NCBI RefSeq assembly: GCF_002954585.1
Contig: NZ_MSCI01000002.1
Coordinates: 2,024,089-2,088,088 of the forward strand
Length of the DNA: 64,000 bases
Reading direction: 5' to 3'
DNA from: Vibrio chagasii
GTDB lineage: Bacteria > Pseudomonadota > Gammaproteobacteria > Enterobacterales > Vibrionaceae
Positions 7,997 to 21,663 of this stretch are shown piece after piece. Position 1 is the first letter of the stretch. Every line of letters starts with the position of its first letter. The translations under genes and the position numbers were made by a program. The notes under the pieces were generated by a model. That model had not been told where the DNA came from. It worked only from the letters and a program-made list of their open reading frames with translations, and did not search any database.

Positions 7997-9511
7997 CTAA
8001 GCGCCTTCGTTGTGTAACTCTAGGTTCGCTAAATCTTGTTGGATCTCACGCTGAATCTTAGAGTCATCATTACGTAGAGAGTCCAGGAAATCTAGGTATG
8101 CTTGGTCGATATCACCCGTTACATACTCACCATTAAACACAGAAGTATCGAAACGTGCGATGTCTTGGTTACCCATGCCTACCGCTGAAATCAAGTCTGG
8201 TAGGGTTTGGAAGATCAGAGCGTCTGCGCCAATCTGCTTACAAATCGTTTCATTGTCACGACCATGAGCAATTAGCTCTGTCGCGCTCGGCATATCAATA
8301 CCGTAAACGTTAGGGAAGCGAACCTCAGGAGCCGCCGACACCATGAACACCTTGTTTGCACCAGAGTCACGCGCCATCTCAATGATTTGCTCTGAAGTCG
8401 TACCGCGAACGATAGAATCATCAACCAGTAGAACGTTCTTACCTTTAAACTCAGAACGAATCGCATTAAGTTTACGGCGAACTGACTTCTTACGCTGTTG
8501 CTGCCCAGGCATGATAAACGTACGACCTACGTAACGGTTTTTCACGAAACCTTGGCGGTACGGCTTGTCGATAGCTTGAGCGATGCGCAGTGCAATGTCG
8601 TTAGACGTTTCTGGAATTGGGATAACCACGTCAATGTCTAAGTCTGAGTACTCTTCTTTAATGCGCTTACCTAGTAATTCACCCATCTCAACACGTGCGC
8701 TGTACACCGAGATTTTATCGATGAATGAATCAGGGCGTGCAAAGTAAACAAACTCAAAGATACATGGGTTTAGTTGTGGGTTGTCTGCACATTGCTTAGT
8801 GAAAAGCTCACCGTCGAATGTTACGTAGATAGCTTCACCAGGTGCCACATCACGCATGAAATCGAAACCAACAGCATCCAGTGCTACCGATTCAGACGCC
8901 ACCATGTATTCCGTTTTACCTTCAACTTCACGCTTACCTAGACACAGTGGACGAATACCATGTGGGTCGCGGAATGCGATCATACCGTGGCCGATGATCA
9001 TAGCCGTTACTGCGTAAGCACCACGAATTGTGCGATGTACGTTTGATACAGCACGGAAAACATCATCTGAAGTCACGTTGCCTTTAACCGTATCGATCTC
9101 ATGAGCCAATACGTTCAATAGCACTTCTGAATCCGAAGTAGTGTTCACATGACGACGGTCTTTTTCGAATAACTTTTCACGAACTTCATTTGCGTTCGTT
9201 AGGTTACCGTTATGAGCTAACGTGATGCCAAAAGGCGAGTTTACGTAGAAAGGCTGAGCTTCCGACGCACTTGAGCTACCTGCTGTCGGGTAACGAACAT
9301 GGCCAATACCAACGTTACCTTGGAGGCGTTGCATGTGTTTTGCTTCAAAAACATCTTTTACTAAACCGTTCGCCTTACGCAGACGGAAACGATTGCTTTC
9401 TATGGTACAAATACCAGCGGCATCTTGGCCACGATGCTGCAATACCGTTAAAGCGTCATAAATAGACTGGTTTACAGGTGTTGAACCCACGATTCCAACA
9501 ATACCACACAT
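7997..9511 (-). CDS. purF: Amidophosphoribosyltransferase
   Basis: First committed step of purine synthesis: PRPP plus glutamine gives phosphoribosylamine. The 504-residue length matches E. coli (505). The N-terminal glutaminase begins MCGIVGIVGS, with Cys2 as the nucleophile once Met is removed. The glutamine-site HVRYPTAG and the PRPP loop VLLVDDSIVRGTT near residue 360 are intact. It lies 34 bases downstream of cvpA and is transcribed with it. A PurR operator before cvpA should repress both when hypoxanthine or guanine is plentiful. Confidence 0.98.
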   Translation of the reverse strand: MCGIVGIVGSTPVNQSIYDALTVLQHRGQDAAGICTIESNRFRLRKANGLVKDVFEAKHMQRLQGNVGIGHVRYPTAGSSSASEAQPFYVNSPFGITLAHNGNLTNANEVREKLFEKDRRHVNTTSDSEVLLNVLAHEIDTVKGNVTSDDVFRAVSNVHRTIRGAYAVTAMIIGHGMIAFRDPHGIRPLCLGKREVEGKTEYMVASESVALDAVGFDFMRDVAPGEAIYVTFDGELFTKQCADNPQLNPCIFEFVYFARPDSFIDKISVYSARVEMGELLGKRIKEEYSDLDIDVVIPIPETSNDIALRIAQAIDKPYRQGFVKNRYVGRTFIMPGQQQRKKSVRRKLNAIRSEFKGKNVLLVDDSIVRGTTSEQIIEMARDSGANKVFMVSAAPEVRFPNVYGIDMPSATELIAHGRDNETICKQIGADALIFQTLPDLISAVGMGNQDIARFDTSVFNGEYVTGDIDQAYLDFLDSLRNDDSKIQREIQQDLANLELHNEGA

Positions 9512-9545
9512 GTCCTAATCCTCGATTTTTCGACATTAACTGGCG

Positions 9546-10037
9546 CTATAGCGCGCCAGATAAGAAACTAGATGTTGCTTGTAAATGCTCGAAGAACGGC
9601 GCAATGATTCGACTAAATTCCGGAACCAACTGCGAATTCTTCCACCACTCAGAACTTGGGAATGCAGTAAACGCATCCATGAAAAACAACACTGCAGAAA
9701 CAATCAAAACACCACGTAAGCCACCAAAGACGACACCGAGGATTCTGTCTGTACCTGACAGGCCTGTTTTCTGAACTAGCTGACCGATAACATAGTTAAC
9801 TAACGCACCGACAACTAACGTTGCAACAAACAATGCTGCTATCGCCGTTCCGTTTCGAAACATCTCATCTTCGATATTGGTGAAGTACACCGCTAATTTT
9901 GCGTAGTACTGGCTAGCAATAAAAAATGCTCCAAACCAAATAACGAGTGACAACGCTTCTTTAGCGAAACCACGAACTAAACTGATCACGGCAGAGAAGC
10001 CGATCACGCCTAAAATGACAAAATCTAACCAATTCAT
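9546..10037 (-). CDS. cvpA: CvpA family membrane protein
   Basis: A 163-residue inner-membrane protein with four predicted hydrophobic helices, starting MNWLDFVILGVIGFSAVISL. It is named for colicin V production in E. coli, but its molecular role is still poorly defined (envelope integrity has been proposed). The conserved position directly before purF, and the PurR operator upstream of both, tie its expression to purine supply. The order dedD-cvpA-purF is the same as in E. coli. Confidence 0.95.
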   Translation of the reverse strand: MNWLDFVILGVIGFSAVISLVRGFAKEALSLVIWFGAFFIASQYYAKLAVYFTNIEDEMFRNGTAIAALFVATLVVGALVNYVIGQLVQKTGLSGTDRILGVVFGGLRGVLIVSAVLFFMDAFTAFPSSEWWKNSQLVPEFSRIIAPFFEHLQATSSFLSGAL

Positions 10038-10084
10038 GAATTCTTCATCTTAAGTTGGCGCGCATTTTAACAGAAAAAATGCTG

Positions 10085-10100
10085 ACGCAAACGTTTTCTT
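10085..10100. promoter_or_regulatory. PurR operator of cvpA-purF
   Basis: ACGCAAACGTTTTCTT matches the PurR consensus ACGCAAACGTTTGCGT at 13 of 16 positions and equals, as I remember it, the E. coli purF operator. It sits 48 bases before the cvpA start and touches the dedD stop codon, so cvpA-purF has a promoter here independent of folC-dedD. Confidence 0.85.
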
Positions 10101-10665
10101 ATGGATTTAACGGTTTAAATTTGAGCAATTGGCCTTTTGAACCCGTAATTTTTTCTAATTCCTTAATTTGTCGCTCAAGTTTGGATTTAGATACATCTGG
10201 GCCAATAATTACTCGCGTAAAAGTTTTTTCTTGCTTGGTGTTAGCCTGGTAACCACGCTTTTGCAAATCCTTAACCACGCTTTTCGCGTTGTCAGCATTC
10301 TTCAAAGCCATCAATTGAATGATCCAAGCGCTGTCTTGGTACTCATTTTTTTCAGGTACTGGCTTAACCACAACCGCCACTTTATCCGCTTCTTTTTCAG
10401 AAGCCGATGCCGTTTGGGTTTCTGATGATCCGCCGCTTTCGGCCACTCGCTCGACCGGAGAATCCGGCAGTGCAATCTGATCTTCAACTGGGTCAAGCAC
10501 CTCAAACACTTCAACATTGCTATCAAGTTCAGGCTTAATAGGTATGCTTGCAAACTCTTCTTTATAGTGAAGCTTTTTACCATCGAGCACATCTGGCAAT
10601 ACAATCACGCCAATAGCCACTAAAATGATGGTGCCGACTAAGCGGCTCTGAAATTTACTTGCCAT
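10099..10665 (-). CDS. dedD: SPOR-domain cell division protein DedD
   Basis: Septal-ring protein that binds denuded peptidoglycan. The 188-residue product has a short cytoplasmic start, one membrane helix (VGTIILVAIGVIVLPDVL, about residues 10-27), a charged Ser/Glu-rich periplasmic linker, and a C-terminal SPOR domain (about residues 108-184, AWIIQLMALKNADNAKSVVKD onward). The start codon directly abuts the folC stop (TAGATG), so the two are translationally coupled. The gene order folC-dedD-cvpA-purF is standard for the group. Confidence 0.93.
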   Translation of the reverse strand: MASKFQSRLVGTIILVAIGVIVLPDVLDGKKLHYKEEFASIPIKPELDSNVEVFEVLDPVEDQIALPDSPVERVAESGGSSETQTASASEKEADKVAVVVKPVPEKNEYQDSAWIIQLMALKNADNAKSVVKDLQKRGYQANTKQEKTFTRVIIGPDVSKSKLERQIKELEKITGSKGQLLKFKPLNP

Positions 10666-11931
10666 CTAGTTTCCTTTTTTCTGCCAATGCTCCAACACTT
10701 CCCCTACTGTATGGAAAGAACCGACCACCAACACAACGTCGTCTTCACCTTTCGCTGATGCTAACGCCGCCTCAAACGCCGCAACCGGGTTTGTATGCTG
10801 CTCAACACCTTGAGGAAGGCTTTGACAAAGTTCAGCTGCCGTTGCCGCACGTGGCCCGTGTAGAGAAGCTGGGTACCAGTGTGTTGCAATTGGCGCTAAC
10901 ACTTCTAATGTCGCTGGAATGTCTTTGTCATGAAGCATAGCGACTACAACGTGCAGGTTCTTGCCCGCATATTTTTTAGTAACTTGCTGTGCAAAGTATT
11001 CTGCTGAATGTGGGTTATGAGCCACATCAAGCACAATCACAGGGTGGTCGCTAATTTGTTGCATGCGCCCAGGAAGCTGAGCGTTCTTCAAACCATTAAC
11101 CACGTTCACATCGCTAATATCTAATTCTGATGTGCCCAGTGCCATCAATGCGGTTGCCGCGTTCGGGAGTGGTAATGTTGGGATAGGAAGTGATTCCAGT
11201 TGGAATGCACCGCTATGCCAGTTCCAGGTATCGCCATCAACGGCATAGGTATATTGAATACCGACCTGATAAAACTCAGCTTTGATATCATCGGCGTGCG
11301 CAGCAACCGTCGCTGGCGGCTTAGGTTGGCCACAGATAGCTGGCTTACCGCTACGATAAATACCCGCTTTCTCAAAACCAATCACATTGATGTCATCACC
11401 AAGCCAATCTACGTGGTCTACTGCCAAGCTCGTAATCACAGAAACGTCGTGATCAACAATGTTGGTTGCATCTAAACGGCCACCTAAACCAACTTCTAGC
11501 AACACCACATCGACCGCTTCCGTTTGAAAAGCACGCAACGCGGCCAAAGTGCCGTATTCGAAGAAGCTAAGGCTGATTTCACCGCGTTCTTTCTCAATAA
11601 AATCAAAAGACTGAACCATCTTTTCATCAGATAGATCTTGGCCGTTGATACGAACGCGTTCGTTGTAACGAATTAAGTGAGGAGAGCTGTAGACACCAAC
11701 AGAGTATCCCGCATCTAATAGAATGGCTTCCATTAAGGCACATGTTGAGCCCTTGCCATTGGTTCCGGCAACAGTAATGACGTGTTTAGCAGGTTTGGTA
11801 AGATTTGCCTTAGAGGCGACGGCCTGAACTCGGTCTAGCCCAAGATCAATAGCACTGGTGTGGATGTTTGATAAATAATCAAGCCACATCTCCAAAGAGG
11901 ATGTGGCTTGAGGAATAGGTTGTTGACTCAT
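10666..11931 (-). CDS. folC: Bifunctional dihydrofolate / folylpolyglutamate synthase
   Basis: Adds glutamate to dihydropteroate and further glutamates to tetrahydrofolate. The 421-residue length matches E. coli FolC (422). The ATP loop GTNGKGST lies at residues 56-63, and the Mur-ligase-like motifs VLLEVGLGGRLDATN and DHVDWLGDD (the usual form has WLG..xxxIxxEKAGI, here INVIGFEKAGI) are visible. It lies 42 bases after accD and its stop abuts the dedD start. The frame is intact. Confidence 0.97.
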   Translation of the reverse strand: MSQQPIPQATSSLEMWLDYLSNIHTSAIDLGLDRVQAVASKANLTKPAKHVITVAGTNGKGSTCALMEAILLDAGYSVGVYSSPHLIRYNERVRINGQDLSDEKMVQSFDFIEKERGEISLSFFEYGTLAALRAFQTEAVDVVLLEVGLGGRLDATNIVDHDVSVITSLAVDHVDWLGDDINVIGFEKAGIYRSGKPAICGQPKPPATVAAHADDIKAEFYQVGIQYTYAVDGDTWNWHSGAFQLESLPIPTLPLPNAATALMALGTSELDISDVNVVNGLKNAQLPGRMQQISDHPVIVLDVAHNPHSAEYFAQQVTKKYAGKNLHVVVAMLHDKDIPATLEVLAPIATHWYPASLHGPRAATAAELCQSLPQGVEQHTNPVAAFEAALASAKGEDDVVLVVGSFHTVGEVLEHWQKKGN

Positions 11932-11973
11932 CTAACTCATAACCATAATAAAGTTGGTTTGTTAGAAGGTACT

Positions 11974-12900
11974 TTACCCTTTTTCTGGCGCTTCTGGTAC
12001 TTCATAAGCAGCTTCATTCGGTGAATCGTTCACAGAAACTACTAATGGTGAAGGCTGATTGGTCATTTTTGCAACTAGGCTAGCTACGCGCTGACGCATT
12101 TCACGACGGTCAACGATCATGTCGATAGCACCGTGGTCTAGTAAGAACTCACTACGTTGGAAACCTTCAGGTAGGTCTTCACGCACTGTTTGCTCGATTA
12201 CACGACGACCAGCAAAACCGATAAGTGCTTTTGGCTCACCGATGTTGATATCACCTAGCATTGCCAAACTTGCAGAAACACCACCCATTGTTGGGTCAGT
12301 CATTACTGAAATGAACGGCAGGCCTTTCGCAGAAAGACGCTCAAGTGCAGCACTGGTTTTTGCCATTTGCATTAGAGACATTAGTGCCTCTTGCATACGC
12401 GCACCACCACTTGCAGAGAAACAAACTAAACCACAGTTGTTTTCAATAGCAGCATCTACAGCGCGAACAAAACGAGCACCAACTACAGAGCCCATTGAAC
12501 CACCCATGAATGAGAATTCAAAAGCACACGCTACGATTGGTAGACCTAGTAGTTCACCTTTCATTGCTACAAGTGCGTCTGTTTCACCACTGTTCTTTTG
12601 AGCAGCAGAGATACGCTCTTTATAACGCTTAGAGTCTTTGAACTTCAGTTTGTCTTGCGGCTCAAGATCAGTACCAAGTTCAACACGCTCACCTTTGTCT
12701 AGGAATGTTTCTAGGCGGCGACGTGCTTTCATGCGCATGTGATGGTCACATTTTGGACATACTTCTAGGTTACGCTCTAGTTCAGCATGGTAAAGCACCT
12801 GCTCACAAGAAGTACATTTAGTCCAAACACCCTCAGGGATAGACGCTTTACGAGATGTTACGATGTTGCTTTTTTCTAAAATCTTTTCAAGCCAACTCAT
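11974..12900 (-). CDS. accD: Acetyl-CoA carboxylase carboxyltransferase subunit beta
   Basis: The beta half of the carboxyltransferase that moves CO2 from biotin to acetyl-CoA, making malonyl-CoA. It pairs with AccA, which is not in this window. The 308-residue product has the N-terminal zinc finger (C29, C32, C48, C51) and the crotonase-like core with SASGGARMQEALMSLMQMAKTSAA and the TDPTMGGVSAS oxyanion region. The C-terminal tail is Pro/Glu-rich and slightly long. The 175-base gap before it contains no gene and probably holds its promoter. Confidence 0.98.
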   Translation of the reverse strand: MSWLEKILEKSNIVTSRKASIPEGVWTKCTSCEQVLYHAELERNLEVCPKCDHHMRMKARRRLETFLDKGERVELGTDLEPQDKLKFKDSKRYKERISAAQKNSGETDALVAMKGELLGLPIVACAFEFSFMGGSMGSVVGARFVRAVDAAIENNCGLVCFSASGGARMQEALMSLMQMAKTSAALERLSAKGLPFISVMTDPTMGGVSASLAMLGDINIGEPKALIGFAGRRVIEQTVREDLPEGFQRSEFLLDHGAIDMIVDRREMRQRVASLVAKMTNQPSPLVVSVNDSPNEAAYEVPEAPEKG

Positions 12901-13075
12901 GGAAGACCTTTTGTTTCGATTCTTCCGCTTGATTGCGAAAGAAATAAATTTGGGAATTATGCGAGGAGATTAAAGCACATAAAACAGCAAGTGTAGATAA
13001 AAAACTGGTTGTACCTATTTTCTTGAGCTATTTTACGCACGATTTCGCAATATTTTTTGAACCTAAGTCCCACAT

Positions 13076-13870
13076 TTAGTTCAAATTATCTGGAAGAAAC
13101 AGAGGACCAATTGGCTCTCTTGGAAGACCAAATTCTTCTGGGTAATCTACGTCTACTAAATAGAGACCTTCGGCTTTGGCGGTCGCTCCAGCCAACTTAC
13201 GGTCTTTCGCTTCAAGCAACCATTTAATCCACTCTGGCTTCTGTTCACCTTTACCGACAGCAATTAGGCTACCCGTAATGTTTCTCACCATGTGGTGTAC
13301 AAATGCATTCGCTTTAATATCAATGACGATGTAATGACCATGTCGAGTCACATTCAAGTGAATCATGTTTCGCCACGGGCTATGAGATTGACAGTGCGTT
13401 GCTCTGAACGACGTGAAATCATTTTCACCTAGCAGGTACTGACCAGCCTCATGCATCTTTTTCTCGTCAAGATGCCCATGATAGTGGCTCACGCCTGAAT
13501 TCAAGATTCCTGGGCGCAGTGCATGATTGAAAATGATATAGCGGTAGCGACGTGCCGTTGCAGAGAAGCGAGCATGAAAATCTTCGTTCACTTCAGTTGC
13601 CCAACGAACAGCGATGTCCTTAGGCATATTGGCATTTGCACCCATTGTCCATGCCACCATTTTGCGGTCGACATTGGTTTCAAAGTGAACGACTTGTCCC
13701 GTACCGTGAACACCGGCATCCGTTCGTCCTGCACATTGAACTTCTACTGGGTGATTTGCGACAACCGAAAGAGCCTTTTCCAATTCTTCTTGGACACTTT
13801 TCACGTCTCGTTGGCGCTGCCAACCAAAGTAGTGGGTACCGTTATATTCAATACCTAAAGCAATTTTCAT
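13076..13870 (-). CDS. truA: tRNA pseudouridine(38-40) synthase
   Basis: Converts uridines 38, 39 and 40 of the anticodon arm to pseudouridine. The 264-residue product has the catalytic Asp51 in CAGRTDAGVHG and the tail motifs NAFVHHMVRNITGSLIAVGKG, both conserved. It lies between hubP and accD in a leftward run. A terminator separates hubP from it, so it has its own promoter in the 146-base gap. Identification is secure. Confidence 0.97.
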   Translation of the reverse strand: MKIALGIEYNGTHYFGWQRQRDVKSVQEELEKALSVVANHPVEVQCAGRTDAGVHGTGQVVHFETNVDRKMVAWTMGANANMPKDIAVRWATEVNEDFHARFSATARRYRYIIFNHALRPGILNSGVSHYHGHLDEKKMHEAGQYLLGENDFTSFRATHCQSHSPWRNMIHLNVTRHGHYIVIDIKANAFVHHMVRNITGSLIAVGKGEQKPEWIKWLLEAKDRKLAGATAKAEGLYLVDVDYPEEFGLPREPIGPLFLPDNLN

Positions 13871-13976
13871 GTTCTTGTTCTCTTTGAAAATGGGCGAGAA
13901 GTATATACGGAAATGAGTACTATCCCAAATAGGAAGCGGCTAAATCTATAATATTAGAAGAACGACTCGCCAAAAA

Positions 13977-14003
13977 ATAAAGGGTAGCCAATGCTACCCT
14001 TTA
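13977..14003 (-). terminator. Terminator of hubP
   Basis: On the minus strand AAGGGTAGC-attg-GCTACCCTT is followed by TATTTTTT. This is a clean intrinsic terminator just after the hubP stop. Confidence 0.85.
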
Positions 14004-14016
14004 CTTCTCGTCCAGT

Positions 14017-18864
<4,848 letters not shown>

Positions 18865-19022
18865 AAAAGGCTCAGCTAGGTGCTTAAATTCGGATAATGT
18901 GATGATCTATTAAATATATCGGATAAATGACGTAAAACTATAGAGATGAAAACAAAAAATGTGTTTCAGCGACAATATTCGCAGCAATTTCACACAATTT
19001 GACTAACAATATTTTTAATCGA

Positions 19023-19055
19023 TTAAAAAAGCCCCACTAAAGAGTGAGGCTTGTT
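19023..19055 (-). terminator. Terminator of asd
   Basis: On the minus strand AAGCCTCACT-cttt-AGTGGGGCTT is followed by a T run. The stem includes one G-T pair. It lies 18 bases past the asd stop. Confidence 0.8.
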
Positions 19056-19072
19056 TATCAAAGCGGTGAGGC

Positions 19073-20086
19073 TTAGAAGTAATCGCGAATCAGAACTTCA
19101 GCGATTTGTACTGCGTTTGTCGCTGCGCCCTTACGAACGTTATCTGCAACTACCCACATGTTGATGCCGCTGTGGTGGCTGATGTCGTTACGAATACGAC
19201 CTACCATTACGTGGTCCTTACCACCAGCGTCACGCACTTGTGTTGGGAACTCCATACCGTGGAAAACTTCAACACCTTCTGTGTTCTCTAGTAGTTGAAC
19301 TACTTGCTCAGCACCAATTGGTGAACGAGTCTCCACGTGTAGAGATTCTGCGTGGCCGTAGAATACCGGTACACGAACACACGTTGGGTTCACAGTGATT
19401 GAAGAGTCGTTAAAGATTTTTTGTGTTTCCCAAACCATCTTCATCTCTTCGCGCGTGTAGCCGTTTTCCGTAAACTCATCAATTTGAGGGATACAGTTGA
19501 ACGCGATCTGCTGTGAGAATGCTGAGTTTTCAGCTGGCATTCCGTTAAGAAGCTTAGCGGTTTGACCAGCAAGCTCATCGATACCCGTTTTACCTGCACC
19601 AGAAACCGATTGGTAAGTAGATACGTTGATACGCTCTAGGCCTACTTCATCGTGAATTGGCTTAAGCGCAACCAGCATTTGAATCGTTGAACAATTTGGG
19701 TTCGCAATGATGTTGCGGTTGCGGAACTCAGCAATTGCTTCTGGGTTCACTTCCGGCACAACCAGTGGAACATCGTATTCGTAGCGGAACTTAGATGTGT
19801 TATCGATAACAACAACACCTTCATCCGCAGCAACTGGTGCCCATTGTTCAGAAAGGTCGCCACCAGCAGAGAAAAATGCGATATGAACTTGAGACCAATC
19901 GAAGTCTGCTACGTTCTGCACTTGTATCGTCTTACCATTAAAGCGGTAAGTTTTACCTTCACTACGTTCACTTGCTAGTAAGTGCAGTTCACCGATAGGG
20001 AATTTACGCTCTTTAAGTACTTCAAGAATGGTTTCACCAACCGCACCAGTCGCACCTAAAATAGCAATATTAAATTCTTGGCTCAT
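19073..20086 (-). CDS. asd: Aspartate-semialdehyde dehydrogenase
   Basis: Reduces aspartyl phosphate to aspartate semialdehyde, the branch point to lysine/diaminopimelate, methionine and threonine. The 337-residue product has an N-terminal NADP-binding motif (GATGAVGETI, residues 11-20) and the catalytic Cys132 in NPNCSTIQM. In E. coli this position between pdxB and truA holds usg, a relative that has lost enzyme activity. Here the active-site Cys and SVSGAGKTG loop are kept, so a working enzyme is expected. It follows pdxB by 12 bases and is probably co-transcribed. Confidence 0.94.
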   Translation of the reverse strand: MSQEFNIAILGATGAVGETILEVLKERKFPIGELHLLASERSEGKTYRFNGKTIQVQNVADFDWSQVHIAFFSAGGDLSEQWAPVAADEGVVVIDNTSKFRYEYDVPLVVPEVNPEAIAEFRNRNIIANPNCSTIQMLVALKPIHDEVGLERINVSTYQSVSGAGKTGIDELAGQTAKLLNGMPAENSAFSQQIAFNCIPQIDEFTENGYTREEMKMVWETQKIFNDSSITVNPTCVRVPVFYGHAESLHVETRSPIGAEQVVQLLENTEGVEVFHGMEFPTQVRDAGGKDHVMVGRIRNDISHHSGINMWVVADNVRKGAATNAVQIAEVLIRDYF

Positions 20087-20098
20087 TGTTTCTCTCTT

Positions 20099-21232
20099 TT
20101 ATAAAGTTGGCTTTACCATAAAACCGAGTTTAGCTAACGGTGCTAGATTACAAGAATCATCACCTGTTAACTCGACTGCACTGTACTCTCTGCGGTCCCA
20201 ATATTCTTTACGCATCTTGTCAAAAGAACCTGGCGTAGCGATATTGCGACGGAATAAGGCATCGTCTTTGCGCACATCATAGATCAACTGAGTCAAATTG
20301 TGCAGTGTTGCTTCGTCCCAAGCTCTATCTAATTTCATTTGAGGTACAGGCGCTGTCGGCAATAGATCGCTCGCATAAGCGCGTTGTTCACTACCCAAGA
20401 ACTCACAGTAGCTGTTAAAGATCATCGTAGTACCGCGTGCTTTGCCCTCTAGACCGTAGCCCGCTACGTGAGGTGTTGCGAAAGCAAGTAACGGGAGCAG
20501 TTCCATGTCCACTTCAGGTTCAAACTCAAATACATCAAGGACAGCCGTGAAGCCATCAGCTTTTTGCAAGCGAGCTTTGAGTGCTTGGTTATCAACCACA
20601 GGGCCGCGAGCCGCATTAATTAGGATCTGGTCAGCACGTAAGTTATTCAGCACTTGCTCGCTGATCAAATGATGAGTTGGGAACTCGCCCGTTCTCGTGA
20701 TCGGGGTATGCAGGGTGATCACATCTGATTGCTCAAGCAGAGTTTCTAATTCAGTGAATTCACGAGTGTCACCTTCTTGTTGTTTTAGAGGGTCGTTCAG
20801 TAAAACCTTAATTCCAATACCTTCAAGGCATTTTGCTAAGTAGCTACCCACCTGACCACAGCCAATAATACCGACTGTTTTATCAAACACAGAGAAGCCT
20901 TGTTGCTGCGCAAGAACCATCATCGCACTGAACGCATATTCAGCCACACCCACCTTGTTACAGCCCGGTGCCGCAGTAAAGAAAATGCCGCGCTCTTTCA
21001 TCAATTCTTGGTCGACGTGATCCATACCCGCCGTTGCAGTGCCGACAAATTTCAGTTTATTGGCTTTGCTGATTAATTCTTCGTTCACCTTCGTGACAGA
21101 GCGAATCATCAGTGCGTCTACGTCAACCAGATCGTCCGCAGTTAATGTGCGACCAGACTTCATTGTCACGTCACCTAGCTGGCTAAAAAGCGCTTCAGCA
21201 TAAGGCATGTTTTCGTCGATTAAGATTTTCAT
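20099..21232 (-). CDS. pdxB: Erythronate-4-phosphate dehydrogenase
   Basis: Second step of the DXP-dependent vitamin B6 (pyridoxal phosphate) pathway. The ATG at 21232 gives MKILIDENMPYAEALF and 377 residues, the family length (E. coli 378); the frame is open 69 bases further but that extension has no counterpart. The D-isomer 2-hydroxyacid dehydrogenase fold shows the NAD motif VGIIGCGQVGSYLAKCL, the NAARGPVVD arginine region, and the C-terminal ATPHVAGYGLEGKARG typical of PdxB. It shares a leftward unit with asd. Confidence 0.96.
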   Translation of the reverse strand: MKILIDENMPYAEALFSQLGDVTMKSGRTLTADDLVDVDALMIRSVTKVNEELISKANKLKFVGTATAGMDHVDQELMKERGIFFTAAPGCNKVGVAEYAFSAMMVLAQQQGFSVFDKTVGIIGCGQVGSYLAKCLEGIGIKVLLNDPLKQQEGDTREFTELETLLEQSDVITLHTPITRTGEFPTHHLISEQVLNNLRADQILINAARGPVVDNQALKARLQKADGFTAVLDVFEFEPEVDMELLPLLAFATPHVAGYGLEGKARGTTMIFNSYCEFLGSEQRAYASDLLPTAPVPQMKLDRAWDEATLHNLTQLIYDVRKDDALFRRNIATPGSFDKMRKEYWDRREYSAVELTGDDSCNLAPLAKLGFMVKPTL

Positions 21233-21397
21233 TTGGCGAGTACTTTTGTTGGGGTCTATCGACCTAAATGTGGATTGAAATGATTGTGCAAAATTCCACA
21301 CACGGTGTCGAGTAACAAATGGAATACATTATGAATAAAGGCTTGTTCAGAGAAGGATTGATTACCCTACTCAGCTTTTTCTACTCAAGCCTAAAAC

Positions 21398-21663
21398 GAA
21401 AAATGCCCGATTGAATTAACAATCGGGCAAACATCCAGAACAAAAGGATCCTATCTCGCTCTCCAGGAGACAGAGTCTGCGTCTGTTCGACCAGTACTGA
21501 CTAAAACCACTACTGATCAAGCTCTGGAAACCTTTCCATTTCTAAACCTATGTTCAGAAAGCTTTGTTCTGTGGGTCATGGTTAATGGGTTTCCTGTGCG
21601 TGTTGAAACTGCACTCGCGTCACCCGTTAACAATTAACCTTTGTCTATCTCACTCAAGCCTAA
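21398..21663 (-). ncRNA. farS: Long fabB 3' UTR, expected source of the sRNA FarS
   Basis: Between the fabB stop and its terminator lie about 240 bases with no ORF of note on the fabB strand. In V. cholerae the Hfq-dependent sRNA FarS is cut by RNase E from the 3' UTR of fabB and represses fatty-acid degradation mRNAs. The long untranslated tail and strong terminator here fit the same arrangement. The 3' end should be the T run at about 21399-21403. I cannot fix the processed 5' end from sequence alone. Part of the tail also pairs (GTTAATGGGT with ACCCGTTAAC on the plus strand, near 21580-21640). Confidence 0.55.
21399..21429 (-). terminator. Terminator of fabB / FarS
   Basis: On the minus strand TGCCCGATT-gttaattc-AATCGGGCA is followed by TTTTTC. 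The nine-pair stem plus U run is a typical sRNA 3' end. Confidence 0.85.
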
